A stretch of DNA of 64,000 nucleotides from Xiphophorus maculatus. Lineage: Eukaryota > Chordata > Actinopteri > Cyprinodontiformes > Poeciliidae. The DNA lies in assembly GCF_002775205.1 (NCBI RefSeq), contig NC_036453.1, forward strand, positions 8,457,103 through 8,521,102. The letters are read 5' to 3'. Made by a program: the position numbers and the translations under genes. The notes beneath the pieces were generated by a model. The model was given only the letters and a program-made list of their open reading frames with translations. It did not search any database and was not told where the DNA came from. Shown here one piece after another: positions 33,730-44,586 of this stretch (its first letter is position 1; each line of letters starts with the position of its first letter).

Positions 33730-35380
33730 AGCTAATAGACTGTAAACAATTAATAGACTCACAATTAATTGCAGACTAATGGATTATTAGATTAAGATGA
33801 GTTCCAATAGATTAACTAATGTCCGCTGTTAGACCTTGTTTCAGTGCTGTACTTTGGCCGCCATCCAGCAGAGGGCGCCGCTGGTCGTCCTTAAAGCGAG
33901 ACGTTAATGCAGCAGTAAAGATGGCGGACTGTCCCGGAACCGGAAAGAGAAACTTTCCGAACAGAGTTCGGTGTTGGATGGAAGTGAACTTTATTCGGTT
34001 CTGTTTCTTTAAGCTGCTGCAGTTTCAGCTTCGTGTCGCTCATTCAGACGAACAGCGGAAACTTTTCAACCAGCAGCTGCGAAGACGGAAAGTTTAAATT
34101 ATTTCATTTTTCTATTCAGCAAAAGCTAGGAGGTTGCTGTTTATTTATACGTGTTTAAGTTGTCTAATAATGTGAGAAAACAACGATTTTCTGTTTATTC
34201 AGTCAGTAAATTAAAATTTTATGTTTTAATTTATGCATATTGTGAAAAATGTAACCCTTTGTGTTATGGAGAGACGGTCGGCCGTTTTGATACAAGAGAA
34301 AATTACAATTTTTAAGAAAATGGCCGTTTGTCAGTTAAACATTAATCGATCGATAAGCTGAATCAACTTTAGATTAACTCAATCAATAACTTGCATCCAT
34401 AAAACGAAGATAACAGTAAATACAATGACACAGCTCTTAAACAAACTTGTCTTAAATGAAATACAATATTCTTGAGCTACCCTGAAAGAGGGAGCCTTGT
34501 TTTTAGTTTTTTTATTATTATTATTTAAATTGAGGACAAAAGGCTCGACTGATGGACTTCAAAACATCCACAGGTGCGATGAGGATAAAAGATGGCGGAG
34601 CCGGAAACAGCCGGGAGAGGTCAGAGGTGACAGAATCAAGGGTTTGAGATGGACTTTAGAAATAGCTGGAGTGCCTCAAAAATTATACATGCATGTAGCC
34701 ACAGCTAAGCTGTGAAATAAACTTAAAGTCAACATCTCAGTTTTTGAAACTGTTTTAAACATTTTGTTTGTTTTACAAAATTCTATTTTTGCAATTTTTA
34801 TAAAATAAATTCACCTTAAGCGTTTTTCAATTTAGATTCAAAAACATTTTGTTTATTCAAAAGGAAATTAAATGTTGTCTCATTTAAGTCAAATATCTTA
34901 TATAATATCTGTGGCGGTGATGCTGTTGGCAGGACGGATCTCTGGTAGCAGTCAGTCTTACAGCGACTCTGAAGAGGCCTCTGACTGAAGCTGCTGTTGC
35001 AGGATTCCTGATGCTAACAGCTCATTTCTCACCAACTAGACGACACTCTGCGTTTATGCTACAGATTTGGGCAAAATTTTATGATATTCCACTAATGTTA
35101 AAAAAAAACTATTTTGTAATTGCAGAGTTTATGCAAGTTATAAAATTACATGCGAATAAGATTATTAACACAATAAGTCATTAAAAAACAGCAGCCCCAT
35201 CCTCCTCCTCCCACTTCCTGTTGTTTTCTTCCTCGTAGTTTCCATCAGTAGTAACGTCCAGTTGCTGGTCATGTGACTCGTGATGCGAACAAACTTTCCA
35301 TTGCAGTTTAGCAGAATACGCCAATTCTGATCACAGTCGGAAAATAAAACTAAACATCTTTTATTTTTAAAAGATCAAAA
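33730..35380. other. Intergenic DNA with a small GC-rich block
   Basis: The GC-rich block 33840-33960 contains AAGATGGCGG at 33918, opening a 58-codon frame (33921-34097, starting MADCPGTGKRNFPNRVRCWM). It has no recognisable relatives or splice context, so I do not call it a gene. The remainder is AT-rich. Confidence 0.35.
33865..33878 (+). promoter_or_regulatory. CTCF-like core motif (forward)
   Basis: CCAGCAGAGGGCGC matches the degenerate CTCF core CCASYAGRKGGCRS at every position. It lies between the convergent genes KCNJ6 and RABGEF1, inside a small GC-rich block (33840-33960). Binding is inferred from sequence only. Confidence 0.5.
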
Positions 35381-35388
35381 CTTTGATC

Positions 35389-35490
35389 TTTGTTACGCGT
35401 TAGCGCGGTGTCGTCACGGTTACGCGTGAGCGCGGTGTCGTCACGGTTACTTGTGTGCGCGGTGTCGTCATGGTTACGTGTGATCACTGT
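35389..35490. repeat. 27-bp CpG-rich tandem repeat, ~3.5 copies
   Basis: Units of the form GCGCGGTGTCGTCACGGTTA plus CGCGTTA/CGCGTGA repeat every 27 bases, with some CpG decay in the third copy (TTGTGTG, CATGG). The length is divisible by three and the - strand reads as TRNRDDTAL-type repeats, but there is no gene context. Confidence 0.75.
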
Positions 35491-35659
35491 CTGACAGTTT
35501 GGAGTTAAATCCCTCCAGCATCTAAACCGGTCGGGATTTTTATCCAAATGTGCAGAAGAATTTTTATTTGAACAATTCCTTGACATAGTCCACACTTATG
35601 TATTTTTACATTGCAAAATAATTACACATACAACTTTCAAATATGCGTAGTCCAGATCC

Positions 35660-36180
35660 CTCCTCCCCCTACAGAGAATCAGGGCCGATTTTCCAGGTAT
35701 AGATTTACGGAGGACCATCTTTTATTCTAAATGTCTTTCTGTAGTCTCAGAGTTGCTGTTAGTTCTTCCATCAAGTTGCCAGTCCTCAGTCTCTGGACCC
35801 ATTGCTCTAGGGTCGGTGGATGTGGTTTCAGCCAGTTTGCAGTGAGCTAACCCTAACACCAGGACTCGCAGCATATATTTTGTATTGGTATCTTCCGCCA
35901 GAAGTTTAGCATCGTCTAGGACCAATCTGTGGATTTTAAAAGGTTGTATTCAAGTTTAATATTTTTCCTATTTCCCTTTTTATCGTTTCCCAGTATCATT
36001 TCACCTTAGGACATTCCCAAAATATATGGGAAAAATCTCCTCTCTGTCTGCACTTCCGCCAGCAGAGGTCGCTGGCCTTACTATCATTATCGGGGTTCTA
36101 AAAAATCTCATTCTTATTTACTCAGACATTTATGCCATTTACCCTATGCAGAAGAATTTTGACCAAAATAATTAACAGAA
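35660..36180 (-). pseudogene. L1-type LINE ORF2 C-terminal relic
   Basis: On the - strand, fragments in shifting frames read CWRKCRQRGDFSHIFWECPK, YWETIKREIGKILNLNTTF and LDDAKLLAEDTNTKYMLRVL. A Cys-Cys-His-Cys knuckle followed by WECPK is the signature of the L1 ORF2 C-terminus. Stops and frameshifts show that it is long dead. It lies antisense to KCNJ6, downstream of RABGEF1. Confidence 0.75.
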
Positions 36181-37283
36181 ATTTGCTTTGATGGCAGCAG
36201 GAGTAAAATCAGTTTATGCCTTTTTACAGTGAATAGTTTCATGTAACTTCTTTTAACAAACAAAAACTTTAACTTACTGCAGCATGTTTAGCTGGACATT
36301 ATGAGGCAAAGTTAATCTTGACAAAGTTTTTGCATTAATAATCTTTATTTCACCAAAACGAAAATGTTTTGACCATTTGTGAAATATTAAACTAACCCTT
36401 TCATGTTAACCATCCTTTTAAAGAAAAGTCATTTAGTTCTTACTTCTAAACACATTTTCATTTTAACATTTCAATTAAACGGTTTCTGTTACAGTTAGTG
36501 ACATAAATTTCAAGCTTATTGCCCCACTAAACATATTTAACACTTAAGTCACAAATGCAGAAATTATGTTTTTATTTTTAGAAATTTCTAAAACAATTCA
36601 CAATAATTCAACAGGAAATCTGCTCTATTGTCAGCTTTGGTTTTAATACATTTATTTTATTTGCTTCCAAAGAAAAGGTTATGTGGCACACAAATTAAAA
36701 ATAACGAAATGGGAAACTCATTTGCAAATTCTGTAATTTCTCATCAAACAAAAGTAAAAATCAGTTAAAATCCCTCTATTCACAAGCTAAAAACAAAAAT
36801 GTACCATAAATAAAAGTGAATGTTTTAAAGGTGTTTTTATGTTCAGTTTGAAATAAAACAAAAATCAGAATCATTTTATTAAGACAAAGTGATTCTGAAA
36901 TGAACCAAAACAGATTCAGTCACATAGATTTAAACTGAATGTATATTAATGCAGAAATATTTGAACTAATCAAATATTCACAGATTCACTTTATTGGACT
37001 TTAACAAAGTGCTAAATGTTTACCCCGGATCAGTGATGTCATCTGGGCGCGATGACATCACTGATCTACAGAAGGAGATCATCGGCAAAAGAAAAATAGA
37101 TTTCCCAAAAATTAAATCTTTTAAAACCCCAAATTTGATTAATCAATGAAATGGATTGATCGCCAGCTGTGTGACGATCTGCTGATAAATCAATGAAACT
37201 GAATCAGTTTTCAGGTGTTGCTTCCAGTTGCAGGTCCGCCTCCTCGGCGCCGAGGTCGGATCTAAAGTTTTCAAGTTTCCTCT
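36181..37283. other. AT-rich 3' flank of RABGEF1 with a perfect hairpin
   Basis: Mostly AT-rich. A perfect inverted repeat with 16-bp arms (37028-37043 and 37051-37066) and a 7-base loop contains TGATGTCA and TGACATCA. A diverged relative of this stretch occurs at about 40655-40760 inside RABGEF1. Confidence 0.45.
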
Positions 37284-40200
37284 CTAGCCGACGAACATGC
37301 GGGGCTTGATCGGCGCCGGCAGGTTCTCGCCGTCCACGCTGTTGGCGTCGATGGCGGAAGCCTTGGAGGCCTTGGTGTCCAGAGGATACCTGTCCAGGAT
37401 GTGGCGGACGTCCCGCCGAACGCCGTCGGTCCAGGTCAGGAGGTCGGCCCGCAGGCCGAGCGCTGCCGCCGTCACGGCCTCCTGCCGGGCGCTCAGACCC
37501 GACAGCATCTGCAGGTTGTGGCTGAGCCGGGCCAGGACCGGACCGGCGGCACCGCTGACTCTGGGACCGCCGTCGGGCCGTCCGTCCTCTGAGCCGCTGC
37601 GTCGGGGCGAGGCGTGACCCGACATGTGGCGCTCAAACTCATCTTGGGAGAGGTTGAGAGACTGAGCGTCCAGCTTCTCGATGAAGGCCACGGCGCAGCA
37701 CTGCAACACAGACACAACCGTTAGCGCTGAGCCGTCCGCCCGCAGCTAGCTTCAGCCGCTAACTAGCTGCAAAGGCGCTAACTAGCTACTGTGCTAACTA
37801 GCTGCAATTGCTAACCAGCCTTCTGATGCAGAGTTTTCTCTGGTCTGAACAGGAAGTGATGGGCGCCATCTTGGTAGGTAAAGCATGGTTTCCTGACCGA
37901 CTGGTAGAAAATCTGCTGACACGTTTAAATTTGTCTAAACAGCAAACTTGAATTTAATTTGACTTTATTTACAGTTTCACTGGATCCTGTTCTGTTCTGG
38001 GTGAATCTGAACTGTAACTTATGAACTCAGTTCCAGTTCACTGAACCGAACAGATTCAGTTTCTCTTTTGATAAACGAGTGAGGAGTGAAGCGGACCAGG
38101 TTGGTGAAGTAGTATCCGTCCTCTCCAGTCATCAGCCGGCTCGGGTTGCAGAAGCGGGTGATGTACTGGATGTTGGACTGCAGCCGCGGCGGGTTTGCCT
38201 TCAGCACGATGTAGATGAGCGCCGGCAGGAAGTCGTCGGCGGACGCCGGCTCGTTCTTGGTGATCCTGATGGCGCTGAAGATGTGTTTGCTGCAGCGAGT
38301 GATGCAGGCCAGCTTGTCCCGCGGAACGCGCTTCGAGTCCATCTCGATGATGTCTGCAACCAGACCACAGGTTTCCCTGCCTTCAGTAGCAACGCTGTCG
38401 CCATGGTTACCGCTTATTAAAACTGATCATTATGATTTACAGCCATTTAACAAACAGCCCCATCGCATTAAACTGGAACAGGGAGGAAACGTTTACAAAT
38501 GTAAATCATAATATCTGCAAAGCGAGCTGTAAAGTTCTAGAAATAATCCTAATTATTTAACTGGCTGATGGAATCGTTGTTTCTCACCTGTTATGGCTCT
38601 GACCACGTTTTCTGACACTTCGGCCGTTTCTTCCTCCACGGACACACACAGCATCTGGACGGTGACCCAGTGCAGCGCCCTGCAGACACACGAGGCTAAC
38701 CGCGTCAGGCTAACGGCTCAGTGCAGCGCCCCCTGGGGGATAACAAGGCTCAGCACGGTGCGTGAAGTGCCACCTAGGGGACGCTGACATGCAGTGTGCA
38801 GCTGTTCTCGCGTAGAAACACGGAGCTGAGCTTTAAATGCTGCTGGGTAACAAAATGCAGACAGAAACTTTCAGACGGAGTTTCCTGAGACGAACACGAG
38901 TTACACAGGAAGTGATGAAGGTGATGCTGAGAGCGATGAAGAGCTGACCTGATCCGGTCCTGGGTTGCCAGGTCCTTCTTCTCATCGTCCGTGGTTTCTG
39001 GACAGAAGACGCTCTTGTACAGGCGGGTCATGATGTATTTCTCCACCTGGTCCATCACCTGATCCACCGACTCTGACGACCCTGATGAGAAACCCGGTGA
39101 GACGCTGCTGCCACCTGGTGGCTGGCTTAGGTCACGCTGAGTCATTCATCTAGAATAATTACCAGGTAGCGTTGCTGCGCTCACCTTTAAAATGGCTCAT
39201 GAGGCGGTCGGCCAAACTCTGGTAGAAATCCTGAACGCACTCCGACAGCTCGTCTGCTCCCAGGTCCTGTCCAGAGCAAACACAACGGCTAGTGGCTAAC
39301 GCAGCTAACTGCTAACACTGAACACACAGAACTACAGTAATGCTAACAGCTAGCGGCTAATGTTAAGCACACACAGTCATGCTAATAGCTAGCGGCTAAC
39401 GTTAAGCACACACAGTCACGCTAATAGCTAGCGGCTAACGTTAAGCACACACAGTCATGCTAATAGCTAGCGGCTAACGTTAAGCACACACAGTCACGCT
39501 AACAGCTAGCGGCTAACGTTAAGCACACACAGTCATGCTAACAGCTAGCGGCTAACGTTAAGCACACACAGTCAAGCTAACAGCTAGCGGCTAACGTTAA
39601 GCACACACAGTCATGCTAATAGCTAGCGGCTAACGTTAAGCACACACAGTCACACTAATAGCTAGCGGCTAACGTTAAGCACACACAGTCAAGCTAACAG
39701 CTAGCGGCTAACGTTAAGCACACACAGTCACACTAATAGCTAGCGGCTAACGTTAAGCACACATAGTCACACTAATAGCTAGCGGCTAACGTTAAGCTGT
39801 CTCTTTAAAAGAACCCTAAACTTTTCATTAAACTCATTTTTATTTTTAAAGTTTTTTATTGATCTGATCAGATTTGAACGTATTAATTGGATTAGTAGTA
39901 ATAATCACAATTATTCGTGGTTAATAATTATTCAAAGAATCGTGAACTAACTTAGTAATCATAGCTGGTTAGTAAAATAATTTGTAGCCATTATAATAAT
40001 TGGGTTAGATGTAATATTGTTTTAATTGTCAGTGAAATAATAACCAGAAATAACGACTTTCAAACAACCATTTGTGTGAAATTTCCTGAAATAAATGTCC
40101 AATTCTGACTAACTGGTTGGTTGGTTGGTTGGTTGGTTGGTTGGTTGGTTGGTTGGTTGGCGGCTCAACGATCCGTCCTCACCTTCTTGCTGGACATGCT

Positions 40201-41357
40201 GACCAGGAAGGCCCGGCACTGCTTGTGGATCTCTCTGCCGGGTTTGTGAAGGTTCTTCAAGAACTCCACGAAGTCTTTGGACACCTGGTCGGAGTCGAAG
40301 CTGGCGCGGCGGCTGATGGACGGAGACGCCGACTTTCCCTCCGGAGGCTCTGATCAGAAAAAGGGATTATCATTCGGACTTTCTCTCCTTCAGAGTTTCC
40401 TGTAAATGGCTGAAACAATTAATAGCATTAGTCGCGATTAGTCTTAATACATCAATTATTAAAATCAACTAATTTAGTCATAGATTAATTAACTGTAGAA
40501 TAAAAGAGAAATAAAAACAAACACAACTGAACCAGAAAAGAAAAGAATTATGAAAAATATTCACCATCAGATGGAAATTATTCTGCTAATTTTAATTTAT
40601 CATTGATTAATTGCTTATTGCAGCAGGTTTAGCTGTAAAACACAGGTATCAAACAAGATGGCCGCCTCGGGTGATGACATCACCCTGAACTACAGAAACC
40701 CAAAGAGTTCATGGTGGAAAATAAATCCAGATTTTCCAGGAATTAAATCTTTCTAAACCAATTTACTACCTAAACTGTGATCAATTGACAAAACTGATTT
40801 ATTGCCCCGTTTGTATCACGCTGTGAAAATAAAAAGTTTAAAAATGGAGCCGATCCAATCAGCAGCTGAGTTCAGACGCAGACAGGCGAAGCGGGACAAA
40901 GCGAGCAGCACCTTTCTTAGTGGCGGTTCGAGACGAAGGGCTGAAGAACTTCTTCACCGTTGTCACTTTGCGAGTTTTCTCGTTGGTTTTCTTCTCCTCA
41001 AACTTTGAGAACGGGGTCAGCGCGGTGTGACCCGCAGCGTGACCCGGTGCAGCCGCGCCGTGCGCCACGTGGCTGCTGGCGTACGCCTCCTCCTCCTCTC
41101 TCTGTAACCTGCGGCGGGGAAACGTTGAGCCGGGCGCACTGATCTGAAACGGCGGCCATGTTCGGCGGCTGCTCTTACTTTTCCGCCAAGGCCCAGTCGT
41201 CCTGGATCTGCTTCTGCCGGACCCGCTGGTACTCTTCCCGCCAGCACTTGGAGCACAGGCCCTGCCATGCGGCGTTGCCATAGTAACCGCATCCTTTTTT
41301 GCACAGCAGGTCCGACTGGTCGACGTGGATGCCCCGCCGCTCCGTCCGCTGACTCAT
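37284..41357 (-). CDS. rabgef1: Rab5 guanine nucleotide exchange factor Rabex-5
   Basis: Eight coding exons, in order: 41357-41179, 41108-40912, 40349-40183, 39266-39185, 39081-38949, 38679-38588, 38353-38097, 37700-37284. All phases agree and give 507 aa, close to mammalian RABGEF1 (about 490). Rabex-5 activates Rab5 on early endosomes, partners Rabaptin-5 and binds ubiquitin. Visible: A20-type zinc finger with Cys19, 23, 35 and 38; helical ubiquitin-binding region [30 protein letters not shown]; the helical bundle ([20 protein letters not shown]); the VPS9 domain ([50 protein letters not shown]) with the conserved Asp and Tyr-Thr catalytic residues; a variable C-terminus. The ATG sits in a perfect GCCACCATG context six bases inside its exon. 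The donor after 38097 is weak (CTG|GTCCGC). Teleosts may have a paralogue, so rabgef1-like is possible. Confidence 0.95.
39108..39121 (-). promoter_or_regulatory. CTCF-like core motif (reverse)
   Basis: CTGCCACCTGGTGG is the reverse form of the CTCF core with all positions matched. It lies in the RABGEF1 intron between 39082 and 39184 and faces the forward motif at 33865. Binding is untested. Confidence 0.45.
39310..39798. repeat. 39-bp minisatellite in RABGEF1 intron
   Basis: About eleven near-identical units contain AGCTAGCGGCTAACGTTAAG then CACACACAGTCA. They differ mainly at one spot (CACG, CATG, CAAG or CACA before CTAA) and at T/C in CTAATAGC/CTAACAGC. Low divergence implies recent expansion, and copy number is likely to vary between individuals. 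Confidence 0.95.
40112..40160. repeat. (GGTT)n microsatellite
   Basis: About twelve uninterrupted GGTT units lie about 20 bases downstream (in RABGEF1 sense) of the splice donor at 40182. Confidence 0.95.
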
Positions 41358-41363
41358 GGTGGC

Positions 41364-43053
41364 CTGGAGAGGAAAACGCTCCGCTTGTTTGGCTGGTTTG
41401 TGTCTCAGTTTGAACTAAAATGTTCTTTAATAACTTCCTCTGCTGGAAATAAACACAAACACTGAAACTCATCAATAAATGACTGAACTTCCCTTCACAG
41501 AGCTTCAATCTGAACTTTAGGCAGTAGAGTCTGGTGTTTAACGTCTGTCTATTCTACTCATTCAGGTTATCTTAGACATTTTGAAGAAAAATAATACTAT
41601 GGTAATAGTATAGGGTAATACTATCTATTATTACTATGATAATAGTATCTAAATGTATTTAATTTGAAACACTTGCTCCTTTTATTTGCGTTTAGTGTTT
41701 CTGTGCTTTTCTTTCACCTTGATGCTCTGGTTTTATTCCACTACATGATACTGAATGTTCATTAATTTATCAAATGAATGAAATGAGGAGAGTGTTGCTT
41801 TACTGCCATCTAGCGGTGAACGTGTAGATAGCGGCTTGTTCCAACCATCTTTAGGACAAAATCTAGTTTTTATTCTCTTCCTTCCTCTTTTGCCAAGTTG
41901 ACATTGGAAAACGTTGACGGAAATGAAAAAATGAAAAAGTAAGTTCCTCAAGTTGTGAACAGTTTTAGTCTATAATGCCTGTTTTGTTTTAGGAAGTGAC
42001 GAACTGAGGAGGAAATGGAAATGTCTCCGAATCTACTAAGGTCACCGAAATGATCAACTATTTCTTTAAATTTCTGCTTAATCGGCTGTTTATCATCCCG
42101 GTTCCACTGAGTTCAGAAGATTTAGTTTAATTTGATTAACTATGTAGCTGAATTGGCTTCTCAGATTTCTTTGCTTTTATTGAAATTATGTCTCTAAATT
42201 ACTTTATTTGTTTTAAATAAATACTTTGTAGTTAATTTCCTCTGTTATGTTATAGACATAGTACACAGTATGAATGAAATGATTCTTAACATTTATCTAA
42301 AATAACTGTTATTGATCAAGTCCAGCACCACTGATGTTGTACTAATTTAGTAATTTTAAGCTCCTGCAACATAAAAGGTTTATTTTAAAGCTGAAAATGA
42401 ATAAAGTTCACATAAATAACATCACTTTGTCAAAAACGGTCCGGATGATTGAGGCTTTGTTATTCTTCTATCAACCCGGCAGAGACTTTCAAAAGTGACA
42501 TAAAATGATGTTTATTCTTCTGCTCTCTATAATAAGAGTTAGGATGGAAAACATGTAACATCAACTAAAGCAATGCTAGTCAGAAGAAATAAAAGAAGGT
42601 TAAACCCTCCAAAAATCCGCCTGTTTGCTCCCAGAAGGGTAATTAATGAAAATGTTATTAAAGCACTTAACGATTTATAATCGCATGATTTAGTCAATAA
42701 ATGATCCATTTAAATCATTTAGAGATCTGCATTTACAGCTTTTCAGCATTAGCTGCGATCTGCTGGACTTTAAGGACTTCTGTTGTAATTGAGTTAACTT
42801 TATTACACTTTATAGATAACCTATGATTTGTCGCTCGGTGAATAAACGTATATCCTTCATATATTTGTGTCTTCATTAATTTGCTCATGTCTGGGACATA
42901 TTTCCTACAAAGTAAGGGTGTTTAGGCGGCTAACAGATTTAGCTCTGATTTAGCAGCTAGTAACGAGTCCTACCGGCCTCCCCTTTAAGGCCGAATACTT
43001 ACATTTTGTCGGATTAAAATGTTATAAACCCGTTGATCCGCTTGGCTACTCAC
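41364..43053 (-). other. rabgef1: RABGEF1 intron 1
   Basis: Bounded by donor CATTACAG|GTGAGT (exon edge 43054) and the acceptor before 41363. AT-rich; no transposon or RNA gene recognised. CTGCCATCTAGCGG at 41803-41816 is one mismatch from a reverse CTCF core. Confidence 0.5.
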
Positions 43054-43200
43054 CTGTAATGTTTTCACCGAGAGAAACTGAACGAACCAACTCCCCCTCT
43101 GCGTCCCCGACCGATGACGGGGCACGCTTCGAAGAGGCGCGCAATGACGTAATCGCGTTGAGCGAAGCGCGTCCGATGGGTTGTGGCCCAGAAACGTCTG
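43054..43200 (-). promoter_or_regulatory. rabgef1: RABGEF1 promoter and non-coding exon 1
   Basis: The donor ACATTACAG|GTGAGTAG at 43054 ends an exon on the - strand whose upstream sequence is CpG-dense (43095-43180: CGTCCCCGACCGATGACGGG, GACGTAATCGCG). This is the only CpG-island-like block upstream of the gene. The transcription start is not resolved. Confidence 0.55.
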
Positions 43201-43557
43201 TTTATCGGTCAGAGCAGCTTCACCAATACGAGTTTTAAAACTAACCAGTGTTTCGTGGCTGCGATTGTTGGTGATTTCCTTGTGTTTGCGGTCCAATTTT
43301 TAAACGTTTGGTCAGTGACGTCACGAAACCCAAGCAAATGATTCCGTGACGTATAGACCGAGAAACGAAACATCAGGATATTATGCCGGAAGTATGGCAG
43401 AATTATTTCTTCTGTTTTTACTTGCAAGTAAAATATTAACAGAATTCTTTGAAATTAATTAAAATTGGGTATTAGTATTTAAAGTAACCTTGTCATAATG
43501 CAATAAGTTTCATGCTAGAGTCACAGGAGAACCGTTACGCCTTTTTAAAGGAAACCT

Positions 43558-44181
43558 CAGGGCCGGCCCAAGGCATAAGCAAACTAAGCAGCTGCTTAGA
43601 GCCACCAAGGGGCCCCCTCAGTGGAGCTGATTTTTTTTTTTTTTTAGTATTAACTTCTATGTCATTATAATATCAAAAACACACAATTTCACTATGAAGG
43701 ATTTGTTTTTACAATAATATATATTTGATAATGAATGTAGAAATCTTTATTTTATGGATAAAAAGAAAAAATAAATAAATTGCTCTTGGGTCTGTCAGTC
43801 AAACGTCTCACTGCAGAGCAGAAGAGGACAGAGATGATTTTTAAACCTTTGCTGATGAAGATCAGATCAGCTTCACATGTAAGAATCAGCCGATCACGAT
43901 GCCCCAAAATGAAGGAAATGGGCTCCCAGAAATCAAGGACTTGATTTCTGGGAGCCCTAACCCTAACCCTAACCCTTACTTTTAATATAAGTAAAAGTAT
44001 CTTATATTATACATGTATATAATGTAAACAGCACTGCTAGAGATGCAATAAGTTTATAGCAGGTGTGTGAATGACCTAATGATCAGACTGCTGACTGCAG
44101 CTGGTCCACACTGTTAGCAGAACTAGAGGGCCCCAAAACCACATTTGGCTTAGGGCCCCATGGAGGCTAGGGCCGGCCCTG
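43558..44181. mobile_element. hAT MITE (copy B) with fold-back and telomere-like insert
   Basis: Terminal inverted repeats CAGGGCCGGCCC and GGGCCGGCCCTG, flanked by 8-bp near-duplications GGAAACCT (43550-43557) and GGAGACTT (44182-44189), 6 of 8 matching. It is an internally deleted version of 14760-16128: sequence equal to 14760-14985 is followed directly by that of 15868-16128. At the position corresponding to about 16008 it carries an extra segment: an 18-bp perfect inverted repeat with a 2-bp spacer (43920-43957), then (CCCTAA)3CCC at 43955-43975. The right end repeats GGGGCCC-type words. Confidence 0.8.
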
Positions 44182-44586
44182 GGAGACTTATTAGGTAAAA
44201 TTTATATTTTGCACGTTTTTGTTCTTCCATTTGGGACTCCGCTGCTTCTAAAAACAACCCAAGTGTTTAAAAAATGGTTTTGTGGCAATAACTTAATGTG
44301 TTGGTGTCTGGAAAGTGAGCCATTTCAAAAACCTGAAATCTCATTATCTAAGATTGAAATTAAAAATGTGATAAACATGTTTTGCATGGGCCATAGAAAT
44401 GTCCTAACCTGTTCAACCTTTAATAAATCCTCAGTTCTAGGTTCAGGCTGTCTAATAAACGAATCGCTCTTCAGCAGACTGGGCTATCTGTGACAGATCT
44501 CTGGACTGGAGCCGATAAACTCGCCTGCCTGGGTCAAATAAACACAGATAAGCCTCATATCTCTGAGCTGGAGCTCAGTGTCTGCC

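Noticed and set aside
33921-34097. 58-codon frame beginning AAGATGGCGG
   Set aside because: No recognised family, splice partner or second exon. The GC-rich start context could be chance or a CTCF-associated block.
35722-35925. 67-codon frame as a gene
   Set aside because: It is a decayed L1 ORF2 C-terminus in which neighbouring frames carry the adjoining conserved motifs.
39310-39798. CRISPR-like regular repeat array
   Set aside because: The units are contiguous with no unique spacers, and the host is a vertebrate genome. It is a minisatellite.
43955-43975. Chromosome end or true telomere
   Set aside because: Only three and a half CCCTAA units embedded in a transposon with gene-bearing sequence on both sides.
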